Positions 33,055 through 45,900 are shown, numbered from the stretch's first letter. The stretch is 64,000 nt of DNA from Acanthosepion pharaonis (GCA_903632075.3 CAHIKZ030004140.1:1447501-1511500); one strand, 5' to 3'. The notes: generated from the sequence alone by a model not told the origin. Made by a program: numbers and translations.

Positions 33055-34690
33055 AATTGGATTTGCAGCCAAAATCAGAGTTAAAGTGAGGTTTTGAAGT
33101 TCCATGGAATGAATTGTGGAATTCAGACAAAATTATTTCTTCAAATTATTATTGATGTTTTCTAAGCTGGACCAGTGGTCCTTTAGCTTTAGGTGAGTGG
33201 CCCAATCAACCCTCTGCAGGAAGTAGCTTAAGATTCTACACAGAGTTTGGTTTTTAAGCTAGTTTTTAATAAAAGGCATATTTTATTTGGATACAGATAG
33301 AAAATCTTCTGGAAGAAACATTATAAAATGCTTCCAAAATTTATCATCATGATGATATCATCCTACATTTTTTGGATTATCTTGTCACTTTAGTTACAAT
33401 TTCATATTTCAAGAAACTGATTCTAAATCTAACTTTGCTTTGCAAAGAAAATATTATCTCCATTTACTTTTGGCAAATTTATTATGTACTATAGTTTCTA
33501 TCTACTCTCTGGTTGCTTTTATTTCCTGTCAATCTTTAAGGGTAGCCTTTGCTGTCAGGTACAGTAAAATACATAAGAGAAAAATTTGGATTTCTGTAGA
33601 AAGATGCATCAAAATGTTTGGTATGAAGAAAATAAAGAAAATAACAAGACATTCTTTGAAAATAAAGTGAAAATATCTCTAGCAATGTTCGCCAGTTGTA
33701 AAATTTATTTAGATTAGAAAAAATTTTTTTCTTTCTAGCAAAACAATTTTATTTTTTATTTTTCCAACTATCCATTTCTTTCTAGTATCTGTTTATATTG
33801 AAGCAAAACTCATTTTATTTTGTGATTTTAATTTGAATCATAATTAATTTTTTTACTTGTTGTCACTTATATATTCAGAAATCTTGATCTGAAAATTTCT
33901 TTTTTTTTCATCTTCTTGCAGGTGAGTTTTCAAGCAACTGGTGAGACATTATGCCAGGTAAAAACATATTTTCTGTTTATTTATGTTTTTTTTTTTAAAT
34001 CTTTTTTACTGGTTGTGTTCTGGTGATATGTTATTGAACCTGAACTGAAATACTAATATTTTAATATTTTTTTCCTTCATGAATGTTAAATGCTGCAAAT
34101 ATTTCAAGTTTCACATATGGATAAACTGAACATTTATCTTATTTTCATTGCGTTTTTTGCCTTTCAGTTTTGCTATAAGAAATTGAAATGCCAAAGGGTC
34201 ATTTATTTAAGGAAATGAAAGGAAATACAACTGTTCCTGTCTAATGAACACAGCACTAATGTACACGTTTTAGTTTTGACAACTACTACAATTTTCAGAT
34301 GAAATTCTATCAACCTGTTTAGCATTTCTCTTTTTAATGAATTAGCTCAGTTTATGTATATTAGAACAACAGGAAACAACTCTCACTCATCAAAGTTCTA
34401 AAAATTAACAGGAAACAACTCTCTCTCTCTCTCATCAGAGGTTGAAAATGAGTTCAAATGAATCCAATTCATTACCATTTAAATAAACGAGCAAATCTTT
34501 GGTAAAGCACTTCATAAATTCTAGCCTCTGAAATAATGACATTAAAACTATGGTATCTATACAGATAAAAAAAAATGTCCTGTTTATACTAGTAATTCTT
34601 CTCATAAATTATTTTCAAACTCTCACACATTATCACATTATATCTTTGCTATGAAATGAAATGGCCAACTCGTATCCGTTTTCAAGCACA
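33055..34690. other. no gene; one exon-like signal
   Basis: AT-rich DNA. Apart from the candidate microexon at 33922-33957 nothing stands out. A 76-codon frame at 33440-33670 has no recognisable features. Confidence 0.5.
33922..33957 (+). other. candidate 36-nt microexon
   Basis: A strong acceptor (TTTTTTTTCATCTTCTTGCAG, ending at 33921) is followed by 36 nt and then GTAAAAAC, a plausible donor. The 36 nt are open in frame 1 (VSFQATGETLCQ) and also contain ATGCCAG just before the donor, as a 5'-UTR exon with a start codon might. Such signals also arise by chance in AT-rich DNA with long T runs. Confidence 0.15.
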
Positions 34691-34694
34691 CTCA

Positions 34695-35065
34695 TCTGCT
34701 GGGGCAGGAGGAGGATACAGAGACATCCACAGAACACACCTCTGGTTTATACTGCAACTATGCTGAGCAGACCTTAGTTACAGTTTCTGGGAGAGAACTC
34801 ATTATCTGTTATGAACAAAATTTCTTGAACAAGGCCAGTATGCTCAAAAGCTTAATTATGGTGACTTGGTGCAAGTACAACTATCAACAGCTTTTGAACA
34901 GTTCATTTTACTGAATTTAACTCACAAGTCTTGGATCAACCTATCATATAGTTTTCAGGCACTTTAGAAAGATGCTATTCACCGGGATCACCTCCTGGAC
35001 TGACAACATCAAGAAGTCACCTTTACAAACAAATCAACTAGGGTGAGATTTGAACCCAGTTCTCA
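34695..35065 (-). repeat. possible tRNA-like SINE remnant
   Basis: On the minus strand ACTGGGTTCAAATCTCACC (35042-35060) fits a pol III B box well. No A box was found, and the rest of the stretch is unassigned though less AT-rich than its surroundings. It abuts the LINE fragment at 35066. Confidence 0.3.
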
Positions 35066-35255
35066 TTGTTGGAAAGCAAACATTTGATTTTCTTACAATT
35101 GATTTCTTCTTGCTTTCCTTTACTATCTTCTGTACTTGTAGTTTCTGCTATCAACACTGTGTCATCTGAATGTTCTATGTTGTTAAGATTGTGGCTGCCA
35201 ATAATGAATCCTGGTAGGACTTCTGATTTTTTCAGAATCAAAAAATCATTCAAAT
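35066..35255 (-). mobile_element. RTE-like LINE fragment (RT catalytic region)
   Basis: The minus-strand frame reads KSEVLPGFIIGSHNLNNIEHSDDTVLIAETT, matching the region before and around the reverse transcriptase catalytic box. Where the family has YADD this copy has HSDD: both Asp are kept and the Tyr and Ala are lost. It is about 60 codons long and open, but truncated on both sides. Confidence 0.75.
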
Positions 35256-35259
35256 TTAG

Positions 35260-36490
35260 ACTCTAACTTAATTTTCAGTTTTTTTCTAAAGAACTGAGAT
35301 AGAGTCAAGAATAAATAAGAAAATAATTAATCAAAGATAAAGTTTTCTATTTTGCAGTTTTTTATCCATCTGCTATAAAAGTTGTACAGTGCAGATGTAC
35401 CCAGTTTTTCTTCTTTTTTATTCTATTATTTAACTTTATTTTTAATTGATCAGGCAGTCAAGTATTTCATTGATCTCTGCTTTCAAGTTAAAATGAGATT
35501 TATTTCTATCCTTACCATAAGAAACTGATTTCCCCATTTTATTCTATTCAAGCAAAAATATTCACATTTAATCAGAATGTTGAAGTCTGTTTATTAGAAC
35601 TGTAAAAAGCCAAAATCAATTTATTCAATCATTATTTCTCTTCAATAATTTATTTGACTTTTTTCATCAAATGAAGACAGCATTTGGTAAAGATTTGAAT
35701 AAATATTAACTAGAACAAGGTTAAACAAAATTACTGATCATTTCTGCAAGAAAAGACCTCTTTGAGCATTAATGATTTATGGACAGGTCACAGGATTTTC
35801 AGAATTTGATGGTATAGTCATTGTTGAATTTTATTTCATTTCCAAATAAGAAAAATATCTAAAAAATATGTTGGCCTGTTTAATAAAAGTCAGGTTAAAA
35901 ATTAATTTTGCTTCTGCATTGAGATTAAGGCTTTTCAATATTAAAACTTTTCAATGTTACGTGTTTTCAATATTCTGCTAATTATTTGAACTAGTATTGT
36001 TATCTTTTGTCTTTAATGAAACAGTTTGACCAATATTAATGTTGCAATTCTTGGCTATTAGTTCATGTGTAGTGTCTGGACTAAATTACATGTGTTTAAG
36101 CAAAAGTGGATGAATTATTTTAATTAATGACACAAAATTTCATAAAAACTATGCTATACTTTTGGGGAATAGTTGACTTCCAAATCTAAACTAAGGTCTT
36201 TATATATTGATTCTCTAATTATCAAACTTTAAGCGTTAAAGATAAAATCAAAATGGCCATTTGATAAAAATTACGATGCATTTAATTTCACTAAGGGATA
36301 AAAACTAATTTCATTTATATTTGGGTATAAAGTTTAAAATAAAGAAAACCAGATTCATAGAAAGAATGGAACAGAAAAAGGCAAACATGAAAGACATAAA
36401 ATTATATAAAATTAAAATAAATATTTATTCTGAGTTATTTATAAAAACAAATAAAAATGTTAGAATGAAATAAAAGATTCATTAAAGTTA
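35260..36490. other. no gene recognised
   Basis: AT-rich DNA. Nothing named. Confidence 0.5.
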
Positions 36491-36494
36491 CTTC

Positions 36495-36722
36495 TTCTAC
36501 CATGTATTGTCCCTTCAGGGCATTAAAGATCATGGCTCTCTACAATTTCCTGTCCTATGTAGCTCTTCATAATTTTTTTTCTTTTTATCTCTCATAAACC
36601 TTTCTCTGCAACCCATGCTAGATCATTGTTTTTCTCTGTTCCACTTACCTTCAATCAGTCCTGTGAGTATCAAATTTTTCAAGCCTTTTTTACCTATTAT
36701 TTGCCCTAGAAATTTCAACTGT
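36495..36722 (-). mobile_element. RTE-like LINE 3' end
   Basis: Matches 37635-37880 in the same orientation. Shared plus-strand words are GTCCCTTCAGGGC, GATCATGGC and AATCAGTCCTGTGAGTATCA. It covers the last ORF2 codons and the UTR only. Confidence 0.7.
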
Positions 36723-36814
36723 CTAAAGGGTGATTCTATAAATAATTTCCAACCAAAAGATTTTGTTTACATTTTGCTACCCTAAGTTCATAAAAATAAA
36801 ACTGACAGCTTCTT

Positions 36815-37625
36815 TCAAAAATTAATTCCACTCAGTTGTAAAACTAAGGCAAGAAATGGCTGATAAATTTGAACACCTCCAAAATGACATTGAGATCCTT
36901 CAATCACCATAAAAAATCCTTTTTGCCTTCCATCAGTATGGCTGATGCTAACCTTCAGACGAGAAACTCTTTGCACATTCATGGTCTCACATTTTCTACT
37001 AACATGAATTGGAACAATTATATTGAAACGGTTACTAAATTTGTTGCTAAGTTGGTTCACTGTATATTGCCAGCCAGTTTTTCTAGTAAAATTCATCTAC
37101 CAATCGTCCATGCATTGAATACTGTCACCATATCTGGTCTGGTGCTCTAGCTATATATCTCAAGATTCTCAACAAAATCCAAAGGAAGATCTGTAATGTT
37201 TATCCATCCTGACCTGATCTCAACTTCAGTCACTTTCTTACCACTGTAGTGTGGCTTCTTCCCTCTGTCTTTTCTATAAATATTTTCATGCCAGGTGTTC
37301 TAATTATCTCTCCTTCTTTGTACTATGACAATATGAATTTAAGTGTACTAGTAGATCGCCTACTAGATTTCATCATTTTCTTATTTAAATAGCTACATGT
37401 AACTGTAAGTTCTATTCTCATAGTTTCTTTACTCACACATCTCACCTGTAGAAATCCTTTCCGATTTCTTGTTTCCCTGCTATCTACAATCTTCAAAAAT
37501 TTAAATGCAACATCAATCACCATCTTCTGTTTTCCTGAATTCTGTTCTTTTATTGTCCTTTTTCCTAATTAAAGTCTTCTCATTCTCTTTCACTCTCAGT
37601 AACTTCTTGCATCTTAGTGCCATTA
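36815..37625 (+). mobile_element. I/Jockey-like LINE fragment
   Basis: Plus-strand frames hold SLHIHGLTFSTNMNWNNYIE (36975-37025), then VAKLVHCILPA, a counterpart of HALNTV.ISGLVL (family .CMEYC.HIWSGAP), ILNKIQRKICNV, and a degraded C-terminal half to about 37625. It lies between two minus-strand RTE-like fragments. Frameshifts near 37150 and later. Confidence 0.75.
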
Positions 37626-38470
37626 TCTTCTTCTTTTATGTGCCATGTCCCTTCAGGGTGTAGGCGATCATGGCCCTCTACATCTTCCTGTCCCTTGTAG
37701 CACTTAATAAATTTTGTCTTTTTGTTATTTCTCCCAAACCCTGTTTGGCATACATTTGCTTAAACCCATCAATTATTCTACAGGCTGCTTTCTTTTGCCT
37801 CTCTTTTCCTCAATCTGTCCTGTGAGTATCAGATTTTCCAAACCCCCCTTCCTCACATGCCCCAGAAATTTCAGCTACCTCTTCTTGATGTTAAGTATAA
37901 TTTCCTTTTTGTTTCCATTTTCTTGAAAACCTTATTGTTGCTCACATGTTTGGCCCATGGTATCCACAGCATTTTTCTGTAGAACCACATTTCTGTTGCT
38001 TCAAATCTGTTTTTCTTCTGTGAGGAGATTGTCCAGCATCCACTGCCATACAAGACAGATATCGCATTACAGTCCAATACTCTTTTCTTTGTTTCTAATG
38101 AAATTTTTCTGTCTCTTAGTAATCTGCTTAGCTTTTGGAAAGCATCTTTGGCCATCTGAATACATCTTCAGATCTCGGTGTCACACTTTCTGTCCTCTGT
38201 TAGAAGACATCCCAGATATTTAAATTTCTGTAATTGTTCGATTTTAATATCTCTGATTTGTATTTTGGGTTCATCCTTTTGTTGATAACCATGCATTATG
38301 TCCTATTTCAGTTTAGGCTTTGTCCTTTCTTTGTAATTTCCTTTCTATTCCTGCAATCAACACTGTGTCATCTGCATATCTTATGGTATTAAGATTGTGG
38401 CTACCAATAATAAATCCTGGTAGGACTTCTACTTCTCTCAGAATTGCCATGCTGTATAGGTTGAATCTTG
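37626..38470 (-). mobile_element. RTE-like LINE fragment, longest copy
   Basis: From high to low coordinates: a reverse transcriptase piece (PGFIIGSHNL and a YADDTVLIA counterpart near 38350-38430), a YLGC-type connection near 38215, then a 94-codon open frame at 37871-38155 (MAKDAFQKLSRLLRDRKI, VLDCNAISVLYGSGCWTISS, RFEATEMWFYRKMLWIPW, HVSNNKVFKKM). After it come a frameshifted tail and a 3' end containing GTCCCTTCAGGGTG on the plus strand. The C-terminal segment is characteristic of LINE ORF2 proteins. It is broken by frameshifts at both ends of the open part. Confidence 0.8.
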
Positions 38471-38474
38471 AAAT

Positions 38475-38740
38475 GATTAAAAAAAAAGATCTTTGCTCTA
38501 GTGATGTTCTTGCTTTTAAAATTATCTGATTTTGTTCATTTTGTGAGATTAATTATAAGATTCTATTTTGATTGTGTGGTTTAGACTAAATAGAAAGGCA
38601 ATTTGTAAGTGAGATTTTCACTACTTGGCATTGAAAAATCATTATTTTGGAAACTTATCAAGACACAATAAATTATTGTTAAGAAGAGAATTGGAAGACA
38701 TTCTGTCTTTAAGTGATCATTAAATAAATCTTTCTCTTTT
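38475..38740. other. no gene recognised
   Basis: AT-rich spacer. Confidence 0.5.
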
Positions 38741-39341
38741 AATTCACTTCTGTTTTTCTCTTCAATCTCTCTCTTTCTTTCTAATCTCTCTCTTTCTTTC
38801 TAATCTTTCTCTTTATTCTTTCTACCTCTTCTTTCCTTCTCTCTGATCTTTTTTTTCAACTCAACCTTTCAACTTTGCTCTGTTTCTTTCTCTTCTGTAT
38901 TAATGTATTCTGTCTTTCTTCAATTCTCTTTCTTTCTCACTTTCTCCTCTTTCACCGTTGCTACTTTCTCCTTCTCTTTCTCACTTTCTACTCTATTTTA
39001 CTTTTACTATCTCTCTCGCTCTCTTTTTTTTTGCATTACTTACCATCCTTTATCCTTGCTTTTCTTTCATTCTATCATGTTCTACCTTTTCAGTCTCTGC
39101 TCCACTTTTTCTTATCTTTCTATAGGATTCTACCTTGTGAAAAAAATCTCTCCTATCTTTATTTCTATTCACTTCCTTTTTACTTTTGTCTTTTTCATTT
39201 CCTTTCCCCTCACTACTCACTTTTAACATTTTTCTCTCCTTTTTATAGCAGTTTCGTCATTCATTCTTTCTGTATTCCTTTTTCTTTCTCTCTCTTTCCC
39301 ATTTACAAACATTTTTGTCCATCTATCTCTTCTTCCTGTGA

Positions 39342-39376
<35 letters not shown>

Positions 39377-39480
39377 ATCCATAAATATTTAATCTTTAAC
39401 ACACTGTCTTTGCTTTGGTGGATATCTTTTCTTTTTTCACTCCTTTCTATGATCATATTTCCATCTCCTCCTCTCTAAGT
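38740..39480 (+). repeat. long pyrimidine-rich tract
   Basis: About 740 bp dominated by TTTCTC and TCTT, ending in (TC)n (39343-39373). The 169-codon frame inside is Ser/Phe/Leu-only and is not taken as a gene. Confidence 0.8.
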
Positions 39481-39544
39481 GCCACACAGTTTCTTTCACC
39501 CACACTATAATAATTATTCTCCTTTTTTTCTTTCTGTAAAAGCA

Positions 39545-39628
<84 letters not shown>

Positions 39629-39655
39629 TTCTCTACCTTCTGTAACTATTTCTCA

Positions 39656-39709
<54 letters not shown>

Positions 39710-39718
39710 CAGTCTTTC

Positions 39719-39756
<38 letters not shown>

Positions 39757-39760
39757 ATCT
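39545..39760. repeat. (TA)n(GT)n and two (TATC)n arrays
   Basis: (TA)n 39545-39606, (GT)n to 39627, (TATC)n 39657-39708, then TCAGTCTTTCAT and (TATC)n 39720-39757. Confidence 0.95.
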
Positions 39761-39764
39761 GAAC

Positions 39765-40690
39765 CTATTCCTGTCTTGTACTGCCAAACAGCAATTACAA
39801 AGGCTTCATTATTTGTTATTTCTTTTGCTACAAACTGCTTTCTTGCTTAACAAGAATCTCTTTGTCATGTACTGGCTCAGATTGCAAACTACCTGTAATT
39901 TTTCCTACCACGGGGTATTTCATCTATTTTCATTTGTACTGAGCCAGTCAACTGAGTCAGTGTTAGTGCCAAAAAGGCTCAACCTGGTCATCTGTGTGTG
40001 AGTTACTGGAACAGATAGATTGCACCGTCTCTCAAATTGACTCACACAAATTACAATTAGAGGTTGGCCAACCACAGTACAATGAGAGAACAGAGACATA
40101 TTGGATGGTAGGCAAGGCAAGCAGAAAGTAAAGTGTGCAAAGCAGAACACACTCTATTCAAGCAGTAGCCTGTGAAAAATCTGTTCTCAGTCAAGCATAA
40201 CTAACTTTTCAGACATCCTTAAATCTTTATTATAAATCCAAAAGGCCACCAAGACTTTTCTGTGTTGCACTCATTCAATGAAAAGCAAGATCAGCAGAGA
40301 AGAAAACAATTTTGTCTAATTCACATTCAGAATAGATTTAAATTGAAAATGTAGATGGAGATTTGAGCTTGTGATGAATATTTTAAATGAAATAATCAGG
40401 TTATAAAAATATACAGAGCAGAGGAAGCAGTAAATATGTGCGTAATTAAAAAGAAACACACCTTTGATAGGAAAATATTCTTTAAAAAATTAACATAATT
40501 AAAGTAGTTTAAATCAATGGAGAAATGTGCATATGGATATATATATTTGATCAGAAAATATTTCCTGATGAATAATTGTATTTTTTCAAATTATATCAAT
40601 AAAAATACTGATGAATAATTACTTGCCAAAAAGGTAAGGATTTTGTTGTGAGTTTGAATGAAACAAAATTTGACTGTTTTAACTCCTCCT
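39765..40690. other. no gene recognised
   Basis: The stretch 39850-40150 is less AT-rich and holds an imperfect inverted word (ACTGGCTCAG at 39870 and CTGAGCCAGT at 39947). A 76-codon minus frame is unrecognised. The rest is AT-rich. Confidence 0.45.
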
Positions 40691-41085
40691 CTGAACACAA
40701 ACAATTTTCTTTTTTTAGTTTTACATATTTTTCCAAACTTACACTATTTACATATTTTATTCTTTCAATTCATCCATATTTGGTTCTTCAACTCTCTCTC
40801 TCTCTGTTTCATTCTCCCACTCTCTCCCTGTGTTATTCCTCTAATCCCTCCCTATTTTATTCTCTTACTCTCTCCCCATTTCATTCTTGTAATTTTTCCA
40901 CTCTCTCATTATTTTATTCTTTCTACTCTACTTTTTCTTTTCCATTTGCTCCCTATTTCTCTTAATCTCTCCCTAAATACTTCTTAATATTATTTTCTAT
41001 TCCCATCTTCCAAAAACTATTTTCCTTTTTCAACCTTTTACAAGCTCTTCTTTCTTTTACTCCTTTTTTCTATTTTCCAAAAACA
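40690..41085 (+). repeat. pyrimidine-rich tract
   Basis: T/C-rich with (TC)n at 40790-40806. The Ser/Leu/Phe frames are compositional. Confidence 0.75.
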
Positions 41086-41885
41086 ACTTATTTTTAACAA
41101 TACTTGTAAAATTGTGGCTTCATTGTTTTAATTGAGTTCTATAATGTTTTTTATCAAAAGGGTTTTTTGCCATTAATTTTTATTGCTGCTGGTCTTGCTA
41201 TATAAGGTGGGTCAAAAAATCAGACTAAAGAATATTATAAAAACTGAAATTATAAAAAATAATAAATATAAACAACTCCTAACAACAGGGCCAGTACGTT
41301 TTTACCATGTCTCTCCCCACACCTGAGTGGAAAGGGGGTGTCAAGCCTGATTGGGAGCTCTGGCCAGTGTTTTTTGTGACTCTCACTATCTTATCAACAT
41401 TTGCTTTTTTCTACCTACATTTATACACATTACAAATTAAACTAAGTGCAATTGACTATTAATATTAAAAGATGAAAAATCTTCACAGATTTTGACATCA
41501 TTCTGGGGTCTTTTTTTATCATCCAAATTTGTTTTACTCATGTTAAGGCTTGACAAAACACTAATTCACCATTTTTTATTGATAGTATTGAATGTGTTAA
41601 AATTATTCAACTTTTTAACAAGAAAAATCTCAAGTTGACTGCCGCAAAGCATCGTTGATTTACTTATGATGTAATGATCTATTATGACATGTTTTAAATT
41701 TGTATTTAGATACATTGTTTTTGTTTTCAATTTTTCTAGTGGAATTGTTCACCTCTATTGCATGTGATCCATTATTGTACATAATTAAATTGCAATAAAA
41801 TTTGTATTTTATATGAATACTACCTTATGAAAATTGAGATGTAGTAGAGTAGGGGGGGCCTGTATCATAGATTTGGCCCTGCCTA
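41085..41885. other. no gene recognised
   Basis: AT-rich apart from a GC-richer patch at 41285-41370. Nothing recognised. Confidence 0.5.
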
Positions 41886-41887
41886 AT

Positions 41888-41974
41888 GGTATCAATAATT
41901 ATAATAATAATAATTTTAATGTAACAATAATAATAATAATAATAATAATAGTAATTCTTACAATAATAATGATG

Positions 41975-42006
<32 letters not shown>
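41888..42006. repeat. (AAT)n tract, 5' boundary of an RLE LINE
   Basis: Interrupted AAT/ATA units on the plus strand for about 115 bp. It directly precedes the truncated 5' end of the copy at 42007. Confidence 0.95.
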
Positions 42007-42012
<6 letters not shown>

Positions 42013-42888
42013 CCTCTGCATGGCCAATATCCAGAACGTGCAAATAAACCCAATGTTGATAAAGTTAATACTCATCGATGGTTACGAGCATCTGGATTAA
42101 AGTCTGAAACTGAAGGCTTTATTCTTGCAGCGCAAGACCAGAGTCTTTTCACTAGGAATTTTCAGGCAAATATCATACATAATAATGTGGATCCAAAATG
42201 CAGGTTCTGTGACAAATACCAAGAAACAATAGACCATCTAATCTCAGGATGTTCTATACTTTGCCCCAAATGAATATAAAAATCGTCACGATAGAGTGGG
42301 GCAATACTTACACTGGACAATGTGCAAACACTTTGGAAAATGTGTAAGCAAACACTGGTATGAACATCGCCAGCGCCGGTTACAGAAATAGAAGATGTCA
42401 CCATTCTATGGGATTATACCATCCACACAGACAGAAAAATTGAAGCAAATAGGCGGACATTATTGTCAAAAACCAGAAAGAAAAAACTTGCCTACTAATT
42501 GATATGGCTTGTCCAGCGGATTGTAACATAGCAACCAAGGAATTTGAAAAACTATCAAAATACAAAGACCTGGAAATTGAAATAGAAAAAATGTGGAAAT
42601 TGAAAACAAGAATAATACCAGTGGTAATAAGGTGCACTTGGAATTATAAAAAATGGAACAAAACAACACATTGAAAGAATCCCTGGAAACCCCAGCTTAA
42701 GAGACATACAGAAAAATTGTCTTATTAAGTACAGCACACACACTAAGGAGAACTTTGTCTATGTAACGCTAGCAACTTCATCGGAGATAAAAAAAAAAAA
42801 AAAAAATTAACATGAAATGTGCCATAACAACACACCACGACCTGCCTTAGGTCTTTCCGCAGACTTGGTAGGTAGTGTGTCCATAGCA
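42007..42888 (+). mobile_element. RLE LINE, subfamily 2, copy j (plus strand)
   Basis: Near-identical to copy c (24985-25977) but in the opposite orientation and about 100 bp shorter at the 5' end. It reads in frame from KPLHGQYPERANKPNVDKVN through THRWLRASGLKSETEGF to the knuckle CRFCDKYQETIDHLISGC (about 42198-42251). A frameshift then falls after SIL. Downstream frames hold HDRVGQYLHW and the endonuclease, where one missing base in the RPD codons shifts the frame. ADCN, YKDLEIEIEKMW and TAHTLRRT follow. The 3' UTR contains a 19-A run (42788-42806) and ends GTCCATAGCAGAA before (AAT)n. Copies c and j carry different indels, so neither can be intact. Confidence 0.85.
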
Positions 42889-42946
42889 GAAATAATAATA
42901 ATAATAATAATAGAAAGAGAAATAATAATAATAATAATAATAATAA
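42889..42946. repeat. (AAT)n tract, 3' boundary
   Basis: Two AAT runs separated by AGAAAGAGA. Confidence 0.95.
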
Positions 42947-42949
42947 TGT

Positions 42950-45900
42950 TAATTATTTTGCTAATAAAAGAAAACATGGTATTTATTCTAATTATTAACA
43001 GAACTTTGAAAAGAAAACAATAACATAAATTTAAGGTAACTTTTCTACAAATGGTGATAATGCTGAAAAGCAAGAATTCATAATAATATGGATGAAAATT
43101 TACAAGTTTTTATTATAATATGAAGAAAGTTTGAGAAGAATTTTGCTAAGTATAATAAAAGAAAATGTCAGAGAGAAAATTTTTAAAATATCAAATAAAT
43201 CTGCATTAAGAAAAACAATAATAATGTTTGGCTCAAATCTGACCATTGCACAAGGGTCAAAATGGGAAATGATTGGATGAAATAAAGAAAGAAAGAAATT
43301 GGCTTCCTGTTTAAAGCAGACATTTTACTGGAATGAAGAGGAAAAATATTTCATGAATCACTGAAGCAAGAAGATACATTTATAAATATCTGTCAAAACT
43401 GACACCAAAGTTCTGCAGATGAAACAAAAGAATAAGAAAGAATTAAGGTAGGGAGGAGAAGAAGGAAATGAAAGAGAAAGAAGAAAAAATAAAGAATTAA
43501 AAGAATAAAAGGAGGAAAAATATGAAAGAAAAGATAAAGTGAGAATGAAATGAAGAACAAGAAAGAAAGAAGCCAGAGCAAAAAGGAAAAGAACTCGCCA
43601 TCTGATTGAAAATTTTGAAAGCTGATAAAGGAGGGATTCAGGCAGATTTAGCTTATCACCTCCGGAGCAAATAGTTGTCCGAGGAACAGGAAAATAAGAA
43701 AAGAGGAAATGGAAGCCAAGAAACATGCAGTCAAATGATATTCTAAGTAACAAACCAGATCAATGCCGATCTTGACCTTCTGAGTTCACTGAAGAAACCA
43801 ACTCCTTTTGAAAGTAGGCAGATATGGAAAGGTAAAACGAGTTTATTTTCAGTGATGAGTTTTAAAACTGAGTGGGAAGAGGGTCACTAATGGAAAATGG
43901 ATGGACCAAAAGAAAGGTTTTGTTCACATTGTCAGAAATTTTGTCATAAAACCTGACAATAAAATAATGAGTAAATTACTCCAAATATAACAGAGGAGAT
44001 TAAAGTCACGGCAGAAAATATTCCATTGATTTTTTTTAAAAGAATACATCAAGAACTTGAAAAACTCTGTGAAAGATTTTTTTAAGACAAAGTTGGTAAT
44101 GTTTTGTATATGGAATTTTATTAAAGTTACACTGAATTTATTATTTCTTTTTTTTTTTATTCTGAAGAATTCTCTGGAAATGATTTCTATAAATGAATAT
44201 TTGCTTTCAACATCTAACCAATATTTTTATACAAAGTCCCAGCTTCTGCTAGAAGAGTAGAAATCAGGATAGACATTCTGTATAGAAACTCTTAACTTCT
44301 TTTGTATCCTTACAATGTTTACTTGGACAAATATGCTTTTCCATTTTGGGTTGAAAAAAAAAGGAAGCAAAAGAGATTAAGGAAAATCCTTAGTCTGTCA
44401 GCTGAAGCCGTACCAATTTTAGTCAAATTCTTACTCTGCAAAGCACATCACAACCTTTTCAATGTTTTTGAAAATACTTCTGCAGTATAAAAATAAAAAA
44501 ATGTAATTCAATCCCCAAATCTGTAAGACAGTAAATTTAGTTGGTTATTTCTGACTTTTGTTCATTATACTTCTCTAATCTTTTGTTATTTTCTATCAAA
44601 AATGTCTATCTTTCTCTGTTTTGGTTTCATAATTGATATAATCATATGCATAGGCTTGTATATGTGTACATGTGGGAACTCTTAGAACTTTACACAGGGT
44701 CACATATATGTAAACACACTGTACAGTGTCTCATATATAGTCAATCCTAAAAGCAATCAGCTCACATGTAGCCACCTGCAAAAAGTTATACAAAACTAAC
44801 TTGTATAGACGATATATGTCCACTTATGGAAACATAAAATTACTTGTACACTTGCTGCATGCATACAGCTATCAATATTCATGTACATAAGATTTTCCTT
44901 TGTATAAATTAACATTTCAAATGCACAAGTTTATTATTTGATTTTAAGCAATTCTTGAAACATAATGTTTCCTTTATTGAAGTATAAAAGCAATAAGCAA
45001 CTCCCCAAAATTAATTGAATATAAACTGAATATCAAGAATAAATATAAAACAAGATAAATTTCTTTAGGTTTGATTGTAGTTTGTTGATAAATGAATATT
45101 TTTTTGTTAATACTTTAGAGATTTGTTTATTGCAAGTAGCAGCAGCAGAAGTCATTACAGAAAGAAAAGTTAATGTTTTAAATAGGCAACAAGCATGTTA
45201 TGCAAACATTTTGCTTTGCATGTTGAATAAAACAATTGATTTTTTTTCTTTTCAATCATTTAACGTGATGACCTGGCAAAGTAGAAAACGGCAATTGAGA
45301 CTCTTGTTATTTGAAGAAGCCATTGAAAGAATGGAGCTTTGTGGAAAGTGCTTCTGACTGTATGAATAAAAGAAAACCAGCTGAAGAAATAGAAAATTCT
45401 ACAAATCACATTTCACTTGAAAACTATCTATTGGCACCAGTTTCAAATTAAGAAACTAGCTGAATCAATAAGTAAATTGTGGAGAGTGCATCATGTGTAA
45501 ATAAGTGAATTTTCATCTTATATTAAAAGGGAATTTTCAAAAGAGGAAGAATCATATCACATGAGAATAAACTGGCAATATTTCAACTTAAAATTGATGA
45601 GATTTAAACTTTCCAAGCTTTCTGCAATTTTTTAAATTGTTATTTCCCCATTTACTTAATAAGCCTTTCATTGCCTTTTTATGGATATATCTTTGATGAA
45701 TGAATCTTTATTTACTTTGATGATCAAAAGCACTCAGTTGATTCTACTTTTCAGCCAAGAAAACAACATTTTTTATTGCTACAGAAGATAAACTGGATAT
45801 TTAAATGGAAAGCTTTGGAAGTGTTATGATATCATCACTTGAGCTTGCAAAACAGAATTTATACAAAAACCAACGACTTTGCATTTTTAATCATATTAAG

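Noticed and set aside
38875..39384. 169-codon plus-strand frame
   Set aside because: Lies wholly in a pyrimidine-rich tract and is Ser/Phe/Leu-rich. Stop codons are scarce in T/C DNA, so length is not evidence.
39870..39956. Inverted word ACTGGCTCAG/CTGAGCCAGT as an element end
   Set aside because: Only ten bases pair, with no flanking duplication; chance is likely.
41210..41370. GGTGGGTCAAAAAATCAGAC as a mariner end
   Set aside because: No inverted partner was found nearby, and no transposase remnant.
45082..45357. 91-codon plus-strand frame as a small gene
   Set aside because: No recognisable domain, no splice or promoter support, ordinary length for AT-rich noncoding DNA by chance.
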